From assembly GCF_000013205.1 (NCBI RefSeq), contig NC_007775.1:2868767-2932766 (forward strand): a stretch of DNA of 64,000 nt. The letters are read 5' to 3'. Origin of the DNA: Synechococcus sp. JA-3-3Ab (GTDB lineage: Bacteria; Cyanobacteriota; Cyanobacteriia; Thermostichales; Thermostichaceae). Position 1 is the stretch's first letter; every line of letters starts with the position of its first letter. A program made the position numbers and the translations under genes. The notes beneath the pieces were generated by a model. The model saw nothing but the letters and a program-made list of their open reading frames with translations, ran no database searches and was not told the origin of the DNA. Shown here piece by piece: positions 43,701 through 52,852 of the stretch.

Positions 43701-45415
43701 TCCATCCTGCTGGCTTGGAGAGCGAAAGCCCGTCTCCTTCCAGGGCGGAGGATGTCTCAACTGGCGGCAGCGGTCAGGAGGCTTCGTCGGCCATCTCATG
43801 GTCTGTAATGGAGGGGCTGTCCTATGGGCTGATCTGGGCTTTGGAGCTGTTGGTGGCCAGCAGCCTCTTGTGGGTGGTACGGGGATCCCGTCCTGTTGCC
43901 CCTCTGCTTGCCGTCATCAATCTAAGCCTGGGGATCCTCTTTTGGATTGGGCCGGAGAAACTCCTCTTTGAGCGGCCCGATCGCGCTGGTGGGACGGAGT
44001 CCTCAGGGGGACAACTCCTGCAGCGGGTCAAGGCTCTGAGTTGCTGGGGGACAGCGCCGCTGATCTATGCCGGCTTGGGCTGGCTGGGATCCCATCTCGA
44101 ACTCGAATGGAGCGAGCTGACAGGTCTGGGCAGCTTAGGTCTCTCCATCGTGCTGCTAGGCGTGGGGCGCCGACAGTCACCGGAGCAGCACCCCTGTCGC
44201 GAACAGGAAGGCCCTCCTCCTACCAACCGGAAGGGGATCCTGGGAGCTTTCGGAATATCGCTGGCGGCCTACGAGAGCTGGGTCTACTTTCTCGGCCAGC
44301 AAACTGGGGAATTCTGGGAGGACGAAGCGGCGGTGCTGACAGCTTTGCTAGGGCTGCTCTTGGCAGTGGGCTACTGCCTCTGTCCATCTTGGCTGGTGGC
44401 GACCCTGCGGCTGAAAGCGGCCTGGCTGCAGCGGATAGGTGCCGGCAACTGGGGCTTGGCCAGCCTCGCCCTTTGGAGTTTCGCTCTCAGCCCTTGGGGG
44501 AAGGGGCTCTGGGTGCTGACGGGATCCGGCCTGGTGGCCTATGCCGCCGGACAGGCGAGAACCTCAACTCTAGAATCTCCAACAGAGCGAAATTGGGTGC
44601 CAACGGTCTGGGGTTACCTCAGCGCATGGCAGGGGGCTGGGGTTCTGCTGGGCGGTGTGTTCCTGGGGCTGCCGCAGCTATCCATAGCGCGGTGGGCCGG
44701 ATCCCTGCTCTGTGGGCTGGGGCTGGTTTACCACGGCTTGCCCTGGCGACGGTGGGGCTGGCCGGCGGCTCCTTGGCAGAATACAGCCTTGGTGCTGCCC
44801 CTGGCCGCTTTTCTGGTAACCGCGGGAGGAAATAACACCCTTAATCTGCTGCTGGGGGCAACCTACTATGCCCTGCTGGCTATCTGGAGATCCCAAGTGC
44901 GCCTGGGCTATGTCAGCCTGTTCTTGAGCAACTGGATCCTGTGGAGTTACGGCTGGCATCAGGATTGGGCTTCCCTGACGTTCTATGCCCTGCCCCTGGT
45001 GGGATCCCTGCTCTATGTGGCTCAGGTGGATCCGGGATTACAGGAAGCCAGCGGGCGACAGGGGCGACATTGGCTGCGGCTGGTTTCCTTGGGCACATGG
45101 CTGCTGGTGGTGATGGTGGAAACCCACGGGCAACGGTGGACGGGCTTTTGGCCGGTAGGGTTGGGTTTGGCCTTGGGTCTGCTGGGCTTGGCCTTGCGGG
45201 TAAGAGCCTATCTCTTCGTGGGCACGCTGGCCTTTGGGCTGGGGATCCTGCGGCAGGGATGGCTGTTGGTAACAACTGATGCGCTGCTGCTCTGGGCCAC
45301 TGGGATCCTGCTGGGCCTGCTTCTGATTTGGACGGCAGCCAATCTTGAAAGGCGTCGAGAAGAGGTGGGATCCCGCCTCTCCGCTTGGCTAGGGCAACTG
45401 CAGAGCTGGGAATAG
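40751..45415 (+). CDS. Giant polytopic membrane protein with TM2 domain
   Basis: The protein has 1554 residues and is mostly hydrophobic, with dozens of likely membrane helices. A soluble N-terminus (1-75) carries helix-rich sequence. A TM2 domain follows (about 85-135: YVLWILGLFGICGLHRFYLG, then LLWLLTFGLLGIGQLLDL). After an acidic/Pro linker, the segment from about 185 (SELSVAWLLLLGLFLVVVSSG, ASHWEQFSP) resembles DUF2157 membrane proteins. The rest is repeating pairs of Leu/Gly/Trp-rich helices with no enzymatic motif recognised. AAGGA lies 9 nt before the ATG. rodA follows 48 bp downstream. Function is unknown. Confidence 0.85.
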   Translation: MGSQDRAPPSGTEEPQSDRSRSSDDVLLQLTVRGSRQQVLQGLRAWLELSLLTPEHFRLLVEQYRLEGEEPRSAAVSPSDEIPARLGSAYVLWILGLFGICGLHRFYLGRWRTGLLWLLTFGLLGIGQLLDLIWIPGMVRERNARLAGSGVEEPAVEGGEEPQAAPQSTRATRTESLPPPTPALAVLLRNLLSELSVAWLLLLGLFLVVVSSGVLAASHWEQFSPTAQYGVLLAYTAAFGVGAGWIQRQEGLRLTGQTLEAIALLLVPVNVWALDGLGILWGIRILALGLLLGIPLAAGRQVRSLGSGAGFRDSGVEPNAFYGTLVNFLALSGLHAFWSLGPQELRPAFVLGILYLGILSTVIYTWSRRSRELRGSKIWLIGAAGSLLILRGLLSGHVQVPQLGLAVALLGWLAAEWPQGSPDVVAEGAQEGMLSRWWEGSWVLLVVGWLLAAIGLAESPFSGWQLLGISLLGIHVLIGRLRRHTQSPQRDEVLRVHLTLLFLLGLETCWAFWQVWPASWRQEVVATVTNWFQPLDSPWGLLGLALLPYEVLWLGLAARWQRSGPEAGETGFSGLVEPTERLVLGLGGSLLLLSLPYPAIRFWHLLLSAGILAWWLQQKSRSGETSNFLWVLLTHAYGVGALLAGIRWLLPDLFAPAVRSTSLSAWGVVLLLVGLLQWAGRVALGGSGRFWGLPVGLWQRSADGIGLVLVGSSYLAFLLQRFLDSSATGEQSMGWLWLLVPLVLTAAQVLALPPLEFMPRWLQIPEQGEVGFLSWRQGIPERGSLRFPAVLSLLLAQLLTFGRPGVEFLGLGLGLLLMATQVWVWASFPSADHELHTANAVVPAEVLLTVTFGWGFGLVGIHRLFPALTESEWLTALGVLLLFATAVRSTSGCRYSLGTPFHYLSPRLRAAYRPVLDGFGFLLGIVLLLSLTLQTLQPEAGRIGGGKYLDSPVALTLASGTVLVAIVLRLWVEVAPAFYRDGGVHPAGLESESPSPSRAEDVSTGGSGQEASSAISWSVMEGLSYGLIWALELLVASSLLWVVRGSRPVAPLLAVINLSLGILFWIGPEKLLFERPDRAGGTESSGGQLLQRVKALSCWGTAPLIYAGLGWLGSHLELEWSELTGLGSLGLSIVLLGVGRRQSPEQHPCREQEGPPPTNRKGILGAFGISLAAYESWVYFLGQQTGEFWEDEAAVLTALLGLLLAVGYCLCPSWLVATLRLKAAWLQRIGAGNWGLASLALWSFALSPWGKGLWVLTGSGLVAYAAGQARTSTLESPTERNWVPTVWGYLSAWQGAGVLLGGVFLGLPQLSIARWAGSLLCGLGLVYHGLPWRRWGWPAAPWQNTALVLPLAAFLVTAGGNNTLNLLLGATYYALLAIWRSQVRLGYVSLFLSNWILWSYGWHQDWASLTFYALPLVGSLLYVAQVDPGLQEASGRQGRHWLRLVSLGTWLLVVMVETHGQRWTGFWPVGLGLALGLLGLALRVRAYLFVGTLAFGLGILRQGWLLVTTDALLLWATGILLGLLLIWTAANLERRREEVGSRLSAWLGQLQSWE

Positions 45416-45463
45416 CTCCCCCCGTGGGAGAGGGGTCGAGAGTGAGCCAGTGGGGCAAGGGGC

Positions 45464-46816
45464 ATGTCAAACTGGTGCTGGCCTTGCTTTGGAGGATGGG
45501 GTCTATTGCTGGGCAACGTTGACCCAAAGGTGTCTTCTCAGCCTAGGTGGAAAAAGCTTCTGCGGCAGATCTTGGCTCCTTGGCGCGAGTTCGATGGCAT
45601 GTTGCTGGCCACGGTGCTGGCCTTGACAGGCATCGGCATTCTTGCCATCCGCAGCGCAGTCTGGGAGCGTCCCATCAGCCACTACTGGCTGCAGCAGTTG
45701 ATCATGGCCGGGATCAGCCTGGTGTTTTTGGCGATGGTGGCGCGGATCCCCTATGAGCGGCTGCTGCGCTGGCACTGGTTTACCTATGGCCTGACCTTGG
45801 CGGGCTTGGTTGCAGTGCTCTTTTTCGGCACGGCAGGAGGGGGGGCGGAGCGGTGGATCTCCATTGCCGGCGTCCAGGTGCAGCCTTCCGAGTTTGCCAA
45901 GTTGGGGGTCATTATTACCCTGGCGACCATTTTGCACCACTGGCCGATCAAATACTTCAGCCAAATTTGGGTGGCCGTTGCCGTCATCGCCCCTCCTTGG
46001 GTTTTGATCTTCCTACAGCCCAACTTGGGCACGGCCCTGGTGTTTGTGGCCATCTTGCTGGCCATGCTCTACTGGGCCGGGGCCAAGGGCAGTTGGATCC
46101 TTTTGCTGCTGTCGCCGGGGGTGGGGGCCATCCTCTACGGCCTGCACACCCGCCCCGAGCTGAGCTGGATGCTCTGGGTCTGGCTGATCTGGTGCTTGGG
46201 CATGGCGAGCCTGGCGGCTTGGCGGCTGCCTTGGCGGTGGACAGGAGCGATGACCTTTGGAGTGCTCAACCTGCTCTCCGGGCATCTGGGCCAGGCGGCC
46301 TGGCACATCCTCAAGCCCTACCAGCGGCGGCGGCTGGAGATCTTCATCGATCCCATGCAAGAGCCCTGGGGATCTGGCTACCACCTGATTCAGTCCCGCA
46401 TCGCCATCGGGGCCGGCGGGCTCTGGGGCCGTGGCATCCAGCAGGGCACCCAAACCCAACTGGACTTCATCCCCGAGCAGCACACCGACTTCATTTTCTC
46501 GGCCATTGGGGAAGAGATGGGCTTTGTCGGCACCCTGACGGTGCTGATTCTGTTTTGGATTCTCTGTGCACGGCTCATCTGGATTGCCCAGGGGGCCAAG
46601 GACAATTTTGGCTCCCTAATTGCCATCGGGGTGCTGGCCATGATCCTCTTTCAGGCAGTTGTCAATATCGGCATGACCATCGGCCTGGCCCCCATCACCG
46701 GCCTGCCCCTGCCTTTTTTGAGCTATGGCCGCTCGGCTCTGCTGACCAACTTTCTGGCCATTGGCCTGGTGGAATCGGTGGTCATGCACCGCCAACGCAC
46801 CACCTTATTCAGGTAA
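45464..46816 (+). CDS. rodA: RodA/FtsW-type peptidoglycan polymerase
   Basis: The 450-residue SEDS protein has about ten membrane helices. It has the family marks QPSEFAKLGVI, PNLGTALV, YQRRRLEIFIDP, GSGYHLIQSRIAIGAGGLWGRG, EQHTDFIFSAIGEE and the end PFLSYGRSALLTNF. The Asp of HTDF and the Glu before it are typical of the active glycan polymerase. The pattern fits RodA, which elongates peptidoglycan with a class B PBP, rather than FtsW. The start is uncertain: the ATG at 45464 gives about 40 residues before WREFDGMLL, and a later start is possible. Confidence 0.93.
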   Translation: MSNWCWPCFGGWGLLLGNVDPKVSSQPRWKKLLRQILAPWREFDGMLLATVLALTGIGILAIRSAVWERPISHYWLQQLIMAGISLVFLAMVARIPYERLLRWHWFTYGLTLAGLVAVLFFGTAGGGAERWISIAGVQVQPSEFAKLGVIITLATILHHWPIKYFSQIWVAVAVIAPPWVLIFLQPNLGTALVFVAILLAMLYWAGAKGSWILLLLSPGVGAILYGLHTRPELSWMLWVWLIWCLGMASLAAWRLPWRWTGAMTFGVLNLLSGHLGQAAWHILKPYQRRRLEIFIDPMQEPWGSGYHLIQSRIAIGAGGLWGRGIQQGTQTQLDFIPEQHTDFIFSAIGEEMGFVGTLTVLILFWILCARLIWIAQGAKDNFGSLIAIGVLAMILFQAVVNIGMTIGLAPITGLPLPFLSYGRSALLTNFLAIGLVESVVMHRQRTTLFR

Positions 46817-47165
46817 TTTCAAGAGTTTTCTTCCCCCTCCTTTTCTGGCGACGCTGGCTCAGGTCGGTAGCCATGCCGCTCCGCAGCGCTCTCCTATCCG
46901 CGCGCAACGCTGCTGACGAGCCAGGGATCGACCCCTGCTTCTACTCCCTCCTAGTCTTTTCGTCCTCTCTCCTGGAGGGCCCTGGCGCGGTTGAGATCTC
47001 GATGCACCTACCCCACTTGCCTATGCGGTGGGGTAGTCAGACGCTGCCCAAAACCCCCTCCCGCCTAAAGAGCTGGCACGACTGCAACGCCTGCGGCAAG
47101 GGGTGTAAATTGCCAACGCGCCAGCACTAAGATGGGGACATCGAGTCCTGGGTTGTCAAGCTCCC
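46817..47165. other. Intergenic region between rodA and cysteine desulfurase
   Basis: This 349-bp gap has no supported gene. It holds one clear inverted repeat at 47009-47035, described separately. The start of the desulfurase gene has no strong Shine-Dalgarno sequence. No tRNA or known RNA was recognised. Confidence 0.5.
47009..47035. repeat. Perfect 8-bp hairpin
   Basis: TACCCCAC (47009-47016) and GTGGGGTA (47028-47035) are perfect inverted copies around an 11-nt loop. No T tract follows on either side, so a classic terminator is unlikely. It may be an RNA structure in the leader of the desulfurase gene or an operator-like site. Confidence 0.55.
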
Positions 47166-48392
47166 ATGTCGCCTCTCGATCCCGCGCTTTACTTTGACCA
47201 CAGCGCCACCACTCCGCCTCGGCCGGAGGTGATCGAGGCCATGCGGCTGGCGATGCAGGAAAGTTGGGGCAACCCCTCCAGCTTGCACGCTTGGGGCGAA
47301 CGGGCGGCCATGGCCATGGAACGGGCGCGGCAGCAGGTGGCCGAGCTGCTCAACTGTGAGCCGGAGACGCTGCTGTTTACCTCCGGCGGGACGGAGTCCA
47401 ACAACCTGGCCCTGTTTGGGGTGGCGCAGCGCTACTCCACTCCCCAGCACCTGATCATCTCCAGCGTCGAGCACGCCTCGGTGGAGAATGCCGCCCGCCG
47501 CTTGCAGGCCCAAGGCTGGAAGGTAACCCGCCTGCCGGTGAACGCCGCCGGCCAGGTGGATCCCCAAACCCTGCTCCGGGCGCTGCAGCCCACCACCGTG
47601 CTGGTCTCCATCGTCCACGGCCAGAATGAGGTGGGATCCCTGCAGCCCATTGCCGAGCTGGGCCGCCTCTGTCGCCAGGCGGGAGTTCTCTTCCACACCG
47701 ACGCGGTGCAGACGGTGGGGCGGATCCCCTTGGATCTGGCGCAACTGCCGGTGGACCTGCTCTCCCTGTCTGGGCATAAGCTTTACGGGCCGCAGGGGGT
47801 GGGGGCGCTCTACGTACGCCCGGGGGTGGAGCTGCAACCGCTGCTGCGGGGGGGCGGGCAAGAACGGCGGCTGCGAGCTGGCACCCAGGGGATCCCTGCC
47901 ATTGTCGGTCTAGGGGTGGCAGCGGCCTTGGCAGCCCAAGAGCTGCAGCAGGAGACGGCCCGCCTGCGGCAGTTGCAACGGCAGCTGGCCCAGTTGCTGG
48001 CCTCTGTGCCAGGTTTGCGGCTAACTGGCCCCTCGGATCTGGAGCAACGCCTGCCCCACCACCTCAGCTACTGCACTGCCGCCATGCCGGGGAATGTGCT
48101 GGTGAGGGAGATGAGCCGCCAGGGGATCGCCATCAGCGCCGGCTCTGCCTGTAGCAGCGGCCAACGGATCCCCAGCCGCATCCTTTTGGCCATGGGCTAT
48201 TCCGAGGCCGAGGCCCTGGGATCCATCCGCCTCAGCCTGGGCAAGGCCACCACCCAAGCCGCAGTTGAACAGGTGGCGCAGTCGCTGCGGGCTCTTCTCC
48301 TCTCGGCTGCGGGCGCTGGATCCCTTGAGGAGAAGGCAACCCAACCCCTGCCAGCGGCTCCTGCCGCTGAATTGGCGGCTGGGCTAAGGTGA
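47166..48392 (+). CDS. Cysteine desulfurase (NifS/IscS type)
   Basis: The 408-residue PLP enzyme releases sulfur from cysteine for Fe-S clusters and tRNA thiolation. PLP-binding marks include YFDHSATTP, TSGGTESNN, HASV and Lys205 in SGHKLYGPQG. The sulfur-accepting Cys329 is in SAGSACSSGQ, a class I type loop. The C-terminus after about 385 is Ala-rich and dispensable-looking. Class I suggests a general (IscS/NifS) role rather than a SufS role. A CPP1-like gene follows after 24 bp. Confidence 0.93.
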   Translation: MSPLDPALYFDHSATTPPRPEVIEAMRLAMQESWGNPSSLHAWGERAAMAMERARQQVAELLNCEPETLLFTSGGTESNNLALFGVAQRYSTPQHLIISSVEHASVENAARRLQAQGWKVTRLPVNAAGQVDPQTLLRALQPTTVLVSIVHGQNEVGSLQPIAELGRLCRQAGVLFHTDAVQTVGRIPLDLAQLPVDLLSLSGHKLYGPQGVGALYVRPGVELQPLLRGGGQERRLRAGTQGIPAIVGLGVAAALAAQELQQETARLRQLQRQLAQLLASVPGLRLTGPSDLEQRLPHHLSYCTAAMPGNVLVREMSRQGIAISAGSACSSGQRIPSRILLAMGYSEAEALGSIRLSLGKATTQAAVEQVAQSLRALLLSAAGAGSLEEKATQPLPAAPAAELAAGLR

Positions 48393-48416
48393 TAGAGAGT
48401 TACAGGGCTGGTCGTT

Positions 48417-49025
48417 ATGGCTGAGATGAGTCCCTATCAAGTGTTGGGAGTCAGCGAAGAAGCCTCCTTTGAGGAGATCCAATCGGCGCGGGCACGGCTC
48501 CTGGCCAGCTTGGGTGCGGATGAACAGCAGCAGGAGCGGGTGGAACAAGCCTACGACGCCATCCTGATGCAGCGCCTGCGCCTGCGCAAGGAGGGCAAGA
48601 TCGCCGTCCCCGACCGCATTCGCTACGCTGAACAGCGGGCTGCCCGTCCAGAGACAGAACCGAGTTTGCCCCGTCCCGCTGCCCAAAATCCCCCCTGGAT
48701 CAGCCGCTGGCTGGATAGCCCCTCTGCCCCGGATATGCTCTGGCCCGCCGTGTTGCTGGGAGGACTGGTGGGTTGGGTTGTCTTGGCTCCCGATGAGTAT
48801 CCCTCCCTGCAACTGGCGCTGGGGCTGATGGCCTGTATCTATTTCCTGTACCGCAAAGAGCGCCGCTTCCTTCGCGCTTTTCTCTTGGCGCTGGCAGGAC
48901 TGAGCCTGGGACTGATGTTGGCCTACGCCATTGCCCTTCCCCTCACCGGCGGCGATGCCCCCGGCGCCCTGTTGGTGGGGATCACGTTTGCGGTGATGTG
49001 GCTGGTCACCAGCTTTCTGCGCTAG
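48417..49025 (+). CDS. CPP1-like J-domain-related membrane protein
   Basis: The 202-residue protein begins MAEMSPYQVLGVSEEASFEE, a J-domain-like start in which the HPD tripeptide is missing. A helical middle is followed by three to four membrane helices (about 103-200). This is the CPP1-like family of cyanobacteria and plastids. In plants CPP1 is a thylakoid/envelope chaperone for protochlorophyllide oxidoreductase; a chaperone role here is by analogy. It is co-directional with the desulfurase gene and may be co-transcribed. Confidence 0.85.
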   Translation: MAEMSPYQVLGVSEEASFEEIQSARARLLASLGADEQQQERVEQAYDAILMQRLRLRKEGKIAVPDRIRYAEQRAARPETEPSLPRPAAQNPPWISRWLDSPSAPDMLWPAVLLGGLVGWVVLAPDEYPSLQLALGLMACIYFLYRKERRFLRAFLLALAGLSLGLMLAYAIALPLTGGDAPGALLVGITFAVMWLVTSFLR

Positions 49026-49090
49026 CTGGGGGGCTTCAGGTACACATTCCTACATATGTGCTGCCTGTCCATCTAAGTCGTTCCCTAACT

Positions 49091-49126
49091 CCCCTCTCCC
49101 TGAGGGAGAGGGGTTGGGGGTGAGGG
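49091..49126. repeat. C/G-rich inverted repeat, copy 2
   Basis: CCCCTCTCCCT and AGGGAGAGGGG form a near-perfect stem, with GGGGGTGAGG after it. The reverse complement of the sequence at 1-40 matches closely. A weaker relative (GTGGGAGAGGGG) lies after the giant membrane-protein gene near 45422. It sits between two convergent genes and may act as a bidirectional terminator-like structure. Confidence 0.55.
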
Positions 49127-49184
49127 CAGGAGCGCTTGGGTCGGCCCCTAGTTGGATTTGACCAGGCGGGGATCCGTCAAGGTC

Positions 49185-49931
<747 letters not shown>

Positions 49932-49936
49932 GCGGA

Positions 49937-50860
49937 TCAGTCTTTAGGAAGGGTTTTCTCAGGTTTGCGAAGGAGTTTGGCTAGATCTGGCAGGGATCCC
50001 CACCAGCGCAACAGCCCATTGTGAATCCACGGGTGGGCCCACAATCCCTGCAGAGGAGCATCCCGTTTTTTGGCTTCGCGCGGATGGCGCAACCGCTGCA
50101 CCAGCAGTTCGTGGAGCTTGGCACTGGTCAGAGGTCGCTCGAGGCGTCCGCCTTCTGCCAGTGAGATGGATCCCGTCTCCTCTGAGACCACAATACACAA
50201 GCAATTGGCCTGTTCTGTGATCCCCATCGCCGCCCGGTGCCTCGTGCCCAGTTGGCGAGAGGCAGTTCGCTCCGAAACCGGCAGGATCACCCCTGCCGCG
50301 CGAATCCGATCCCGATGGATAATTACAGCCCCATCGTGCAGGAGCGTCGAGGTCTGGAAGATCGTCTGTAAGAGCTCCCGGGACACCCGCGCCTGGAGAG
50401 GAACCCCTTTATCGGTGAACACCCGCGAGTCAATGGGCTGATCTGGCTCGATGACAATCAGCGCCCCTGTCCGATTTTGGGAGAGTTCTCGCACCGCCTG
50501 CACCACCTCCTCCACCAAATCCTCCTTAGGGTCATCCTCGTCATCGTCTGTGCTGTTCGGCCACTCAACGCAGATGGCCCTCGCCAGTTGCTCCAGGAGC
50601 CGCCGAAACTCCGGCTGAAAGAGTACCCCCATCGCCACAGCCGCGGCCAGGAGCAAGCGATCCAAAATCAGGTGCACCAGCGGCAGCGAGGCGGTGGCCA
50701 GATACAGGACCAGCAGCACCATAAACCCCCGCACCAGCACCCCGGCCCGGCTCTCGCGGGTGTAATAGAGGGCCAAAGCCAATAGCAAGACGGCCAGAGC
50801 CCAGTCCAACAGGCTGAGAACATTAAATTGCTGTAGCCAAGCCCATAAGGCCGCCAGCAT
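49937..50860 (-). CDS. cdaA: Diadenylate cyclase, CdaA type
   Basis: The 307-residue protein has three N-terminal membrane helices (within about 1-90), followed by the DAC (DisA_N) domain. The catalytic motifs are present: LLHDGAVII and [12 protein letters not shown], with the intervening GVPLQA region. It should make cyclic di-AMP from two ATP at the membrane. An acidic insertion ([13 protein letters not shown], about residues 103-115) lies between membrane and catalytic domain. It sits between lysA and uppS, both envelope-precursor genes, with no CdaR or GlmM gene beside it. Confidence 0.94.
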   Translation of the reverse strand: MLAALWAWLQQFNVLSLLDWALAVLLLALALYYTRESRAGVLVRGFMVLLVLYLATASLPLVHLILDRLLLAAAVAMGVLFQPEFRRLLEQLARAICVEWPNSTDDDEDDPKEDLVEEVVQAVRELSQNRTGALIVIEPDQPIDSRVFTDKGVPLQARVSRELLQTIFQTSTLLHDGAVIIHRDRIRAAGVILPVSERTASRQLGTRHRAAMGITEQANCLCIVVSEETGSISLAEGGRLERPLTSAKLHELLVQRLRHPREAKKRDAPLQGLWAHPWIHNGLLRWWGSLPDLAKLLRKPEKTLPKD

Positions 50861-51095
50861 GCCGAAAAACCCCGTTCACGCTCCCCTCGTTGCGGACCCT
50901 TTGCCTACGCCATCCTGCGCCCCAGAACCTTTTGGCTCCGGAACCCCTGTTGGACTGCGGCCCCCTGACCAGCCTACCACTCACCTCCTACCTGTCTTCC
51001 AGTCTTTCCTGCCCCAGAGCCAGCGGGGTCGCCGCTGCAGAGAAAGCCGGGCCCCGCCCTCAACGGCAACGGTTACAGGCAGCCGTCTCTGCCCT

Positions 51096-52472
51096 TCACC
51101 GCTGCAACCGCTCCGGTAAGATGTCCTGACGGATCAGATCTGCATAAGTTTCCCGCCGCAGGATCAACTGGGCCTTCCCTTGGTTGACCAGCACTGCCGC
51201 GGGCCGAGGGAAGCGGTTGTAATTGGAGGCCATGCTGTAGTTGTAGGCCCCGCTGGTCAACACAACTAGGACTTCGCCGGGCGCTGGGTTGGGCAAAAGC
51301 ACATCTTTCAAGAGCACATCCCCCGACTCGCAGTGTTTGCCGGCCACTGTCACCCGCTGGGTGGCCTCGGCCTCAGGGCGGTTGGCCAGAAGGGCGGTGT
51401 AGCGGGCTCCGTAGGTGATAGGGCGGGGGTTATCGGACATGCCGCCGTCAATGGTGACGTAGAGACGCCCTTCGGGAAGGTCTTCGCTGGGCGGGATCCA
51501 CTTCTTGCCCCCCAAAGTGTAGGCGGTTACAGCCGCTGGCCCAACCACAGACCGTCCAGGCTCGCAGAGCACCTTGGGCAGCGGGATCCCGGCGGCGGTG
51601 AAGCTCTGCTGCACTGCAGTGGCCACGGCTTCCACCCACTCCGGAATGGAGGGGGGATCGTCGGATTCGACATAGCGGATCCCTAGTCCGCCGCCCACAT
51701 TCAGCTCCTGCAAGGGCAGCCCCTTCTCCAGCCCTTGGCGCCAGACCTGGGCCAGTACCCCTGCCAGATCCCGGTGGCCTTGTAGGTCGAAGATCTGGGA
51801 TCCGATGTGGGCGTGGAGCCCGACGCATTGCAATTGGGGATGGGCTGCCAAAAAATCAAATACCTCCGGCAGTTGCCACTGGCCGATGCCAAATTTGCTG
51901 TCGGTTTGGCCAGTGCGGATGTACTCGTGGGTGTGGACGTCAATGCCGGGGTTGACCCGCACCAACAAGCGGGCCGGTCGTGCAGGGGTAGCCAGAGCGG
52001 CCAGTTGCTGTAGCTCGTAGAGGCTATCGGCCACCAGGGTGCAGCCCACCTCCAGGGCCATGGCCAGCTCCTCCGCCGACTTGGCGTTGCCGTGCAGGTA
52101 GAGCTCCTCACCCCTGGCTCCTGCTTGAATAGCGGTATAGAGCTCCCCGCCGGAGGCCACGTCCAGCCCCAGCCCTTCTTGTAAGGCCAAAGCGCAGATG
52201 GCCAAGCAGTTCCAGGCTTTCGTAGCATACAAGACCTGGGATCCCCCAGGGTAGCAGCGGGCCCAGGTGTCGCGGTAGAGCCGGCAGGCGTGTCGCAACG
52301 TCCACTCGTCCAGGATGTAGAGGGGAGAGCCAAACTGGCGCACCAGCTCTACCACGTCGCAGCCGCCGATTTCCAGGTGGCCCTGGCTGTTGGTGCGGCT
52401 GGTCAGGGGCAATAGCGACTGGTTGGGAGAAACTTGTTCGACGGAGGTGGAAGTGCCGAGGGTTGAAACCAT
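51096..52472 (-). CDS. lysA: Diaminopimelate decarboxylase
   Basis: The 458-residue PLP enzyme converts meso-diaminopimelate to lysine. The PLP Lys85 is in LYATKAW; other marks are HGNAKS, GIDVHTHEYIRTGQ, HAHIGSQIFD, NVGGGLGI, CEPGRS and DGGMSDNPRP. An N-terminal extension of about 35 residues precedes the family region. The open frame runs far upstream, across the tRNA region, but that part is not real: the ATG at 52472 gives the family N-terminus. A 235-bp gap separates it from cdaA, so co-transcription is probable but not certain. Confidence 0.95.
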   Translation of the reverse strand: MVSTLGTSTSVEQVSPNQSLLPLTSRTNSQGHLEIGGCDVVELVRQFGSPLYILDEWTLRHACRLYRDTWARCYPGGSQVLYATKAWNCLAICALALQEGLGLDVASGGELYTAIQAGARGEELYLHGNAKSAEELAMALEVGCTLVADSLYELQQLAALATPARPARLLVRVNPGIDVHTHEYIRTGQTDSKFGIGQWQLPEVFDFLAAHPQLQCVGLHAHIGSQIFDLQGHRDLAGVLAQVWRQGLEKGLPLQELNVGGGLGIRYVESDDPPSIPEWVEAVATAVQQSFTAAGIPLPKVLCEPGRSVVGPAAVTAYTLGGKKWIPPSEDLPEGRLYVTIDGGMSDNPRPITYGARYTALLANRPEAEATQRVTVAGKHCESGDVLLKDVLLPNPAPGEVLVVLTSGAYNYSMASNYNRFPRPAAVLVNQGKAQLILRRETYADLIRQDILPERLQR

Positions 52473-52690
52473 AGGGACAAGTGAAGGGACTGTCCTCCAC
52501 CCTATCAAGTTTGCTCTCCAGTTTGGCCAAATGCCCTCAAGCCCCTTGTTGCCAGCAGCCCCCGCAAGGTAGGGCATGATGTCTTGCCGGGAACTCCCTC
52601 CCTGTTTAGCTCCCGTCCCCAAGACAGCTCTTCTCGCCTGGATTCGATCTTGGGCAGCACTTTCTGCTAATATAGGAAGCCAGTGTCCAA

Positions 52691-52776
52691 GGGTCGATGC
52701 CCGAGTGGTTAAAGGGGGCGGACTGTAAATCCGCTGGCTTATGCCTACGTTGGTTCGAATCCAACTCGGCCCACCA
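52691..52776 (+). tRNA. tRNA-Tyr (GTA)
   Basis: The acceptor stem GGGTCGA pairs with TCGGCCC (one G-T pair). The anticodon loop reads ACTGTAAAT, giving GTA. The T arm contains GGTTCGAATCC, and a long variable arm is present as expected for bacterial tRNA-Tyr. CCA is encoded (52774-52776). A TAATAT box at 52668 may be the -10 element. tRNA-Thr follows after 4 bp. Confidence 0.95.
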
Positions 52777-52780
52777 TGCC

Positions 52781-52852
52781 GCCCACGTAGCTCAGTGGCA
52801 GAGCACCCCCTTGGTAAGGGGGAGGTCACGAGTTCAATCCTCGTCGTGGGCT
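52781..52852 (+). tRNA. tRNA-Thr (GGT)
   Basis: The acceptor stem GCCCACG pairs with CGTGGGC. The anticodon loop is CTTGGTAAG (anticodon GGT), and the T arm holds AGTTCAATCCT. The length is 72 nt. CCA is not encoded. The discriminator base at 52852 is shared with the stop codon of the convergent miaB gene. Confidence 0.95.

Noticed and set aside
46880..46960. Possible degenerate tRNA in the rodA-desulfurase gap
   Set aside because: No cloverleaf could be built and no T-arm consensus is present.
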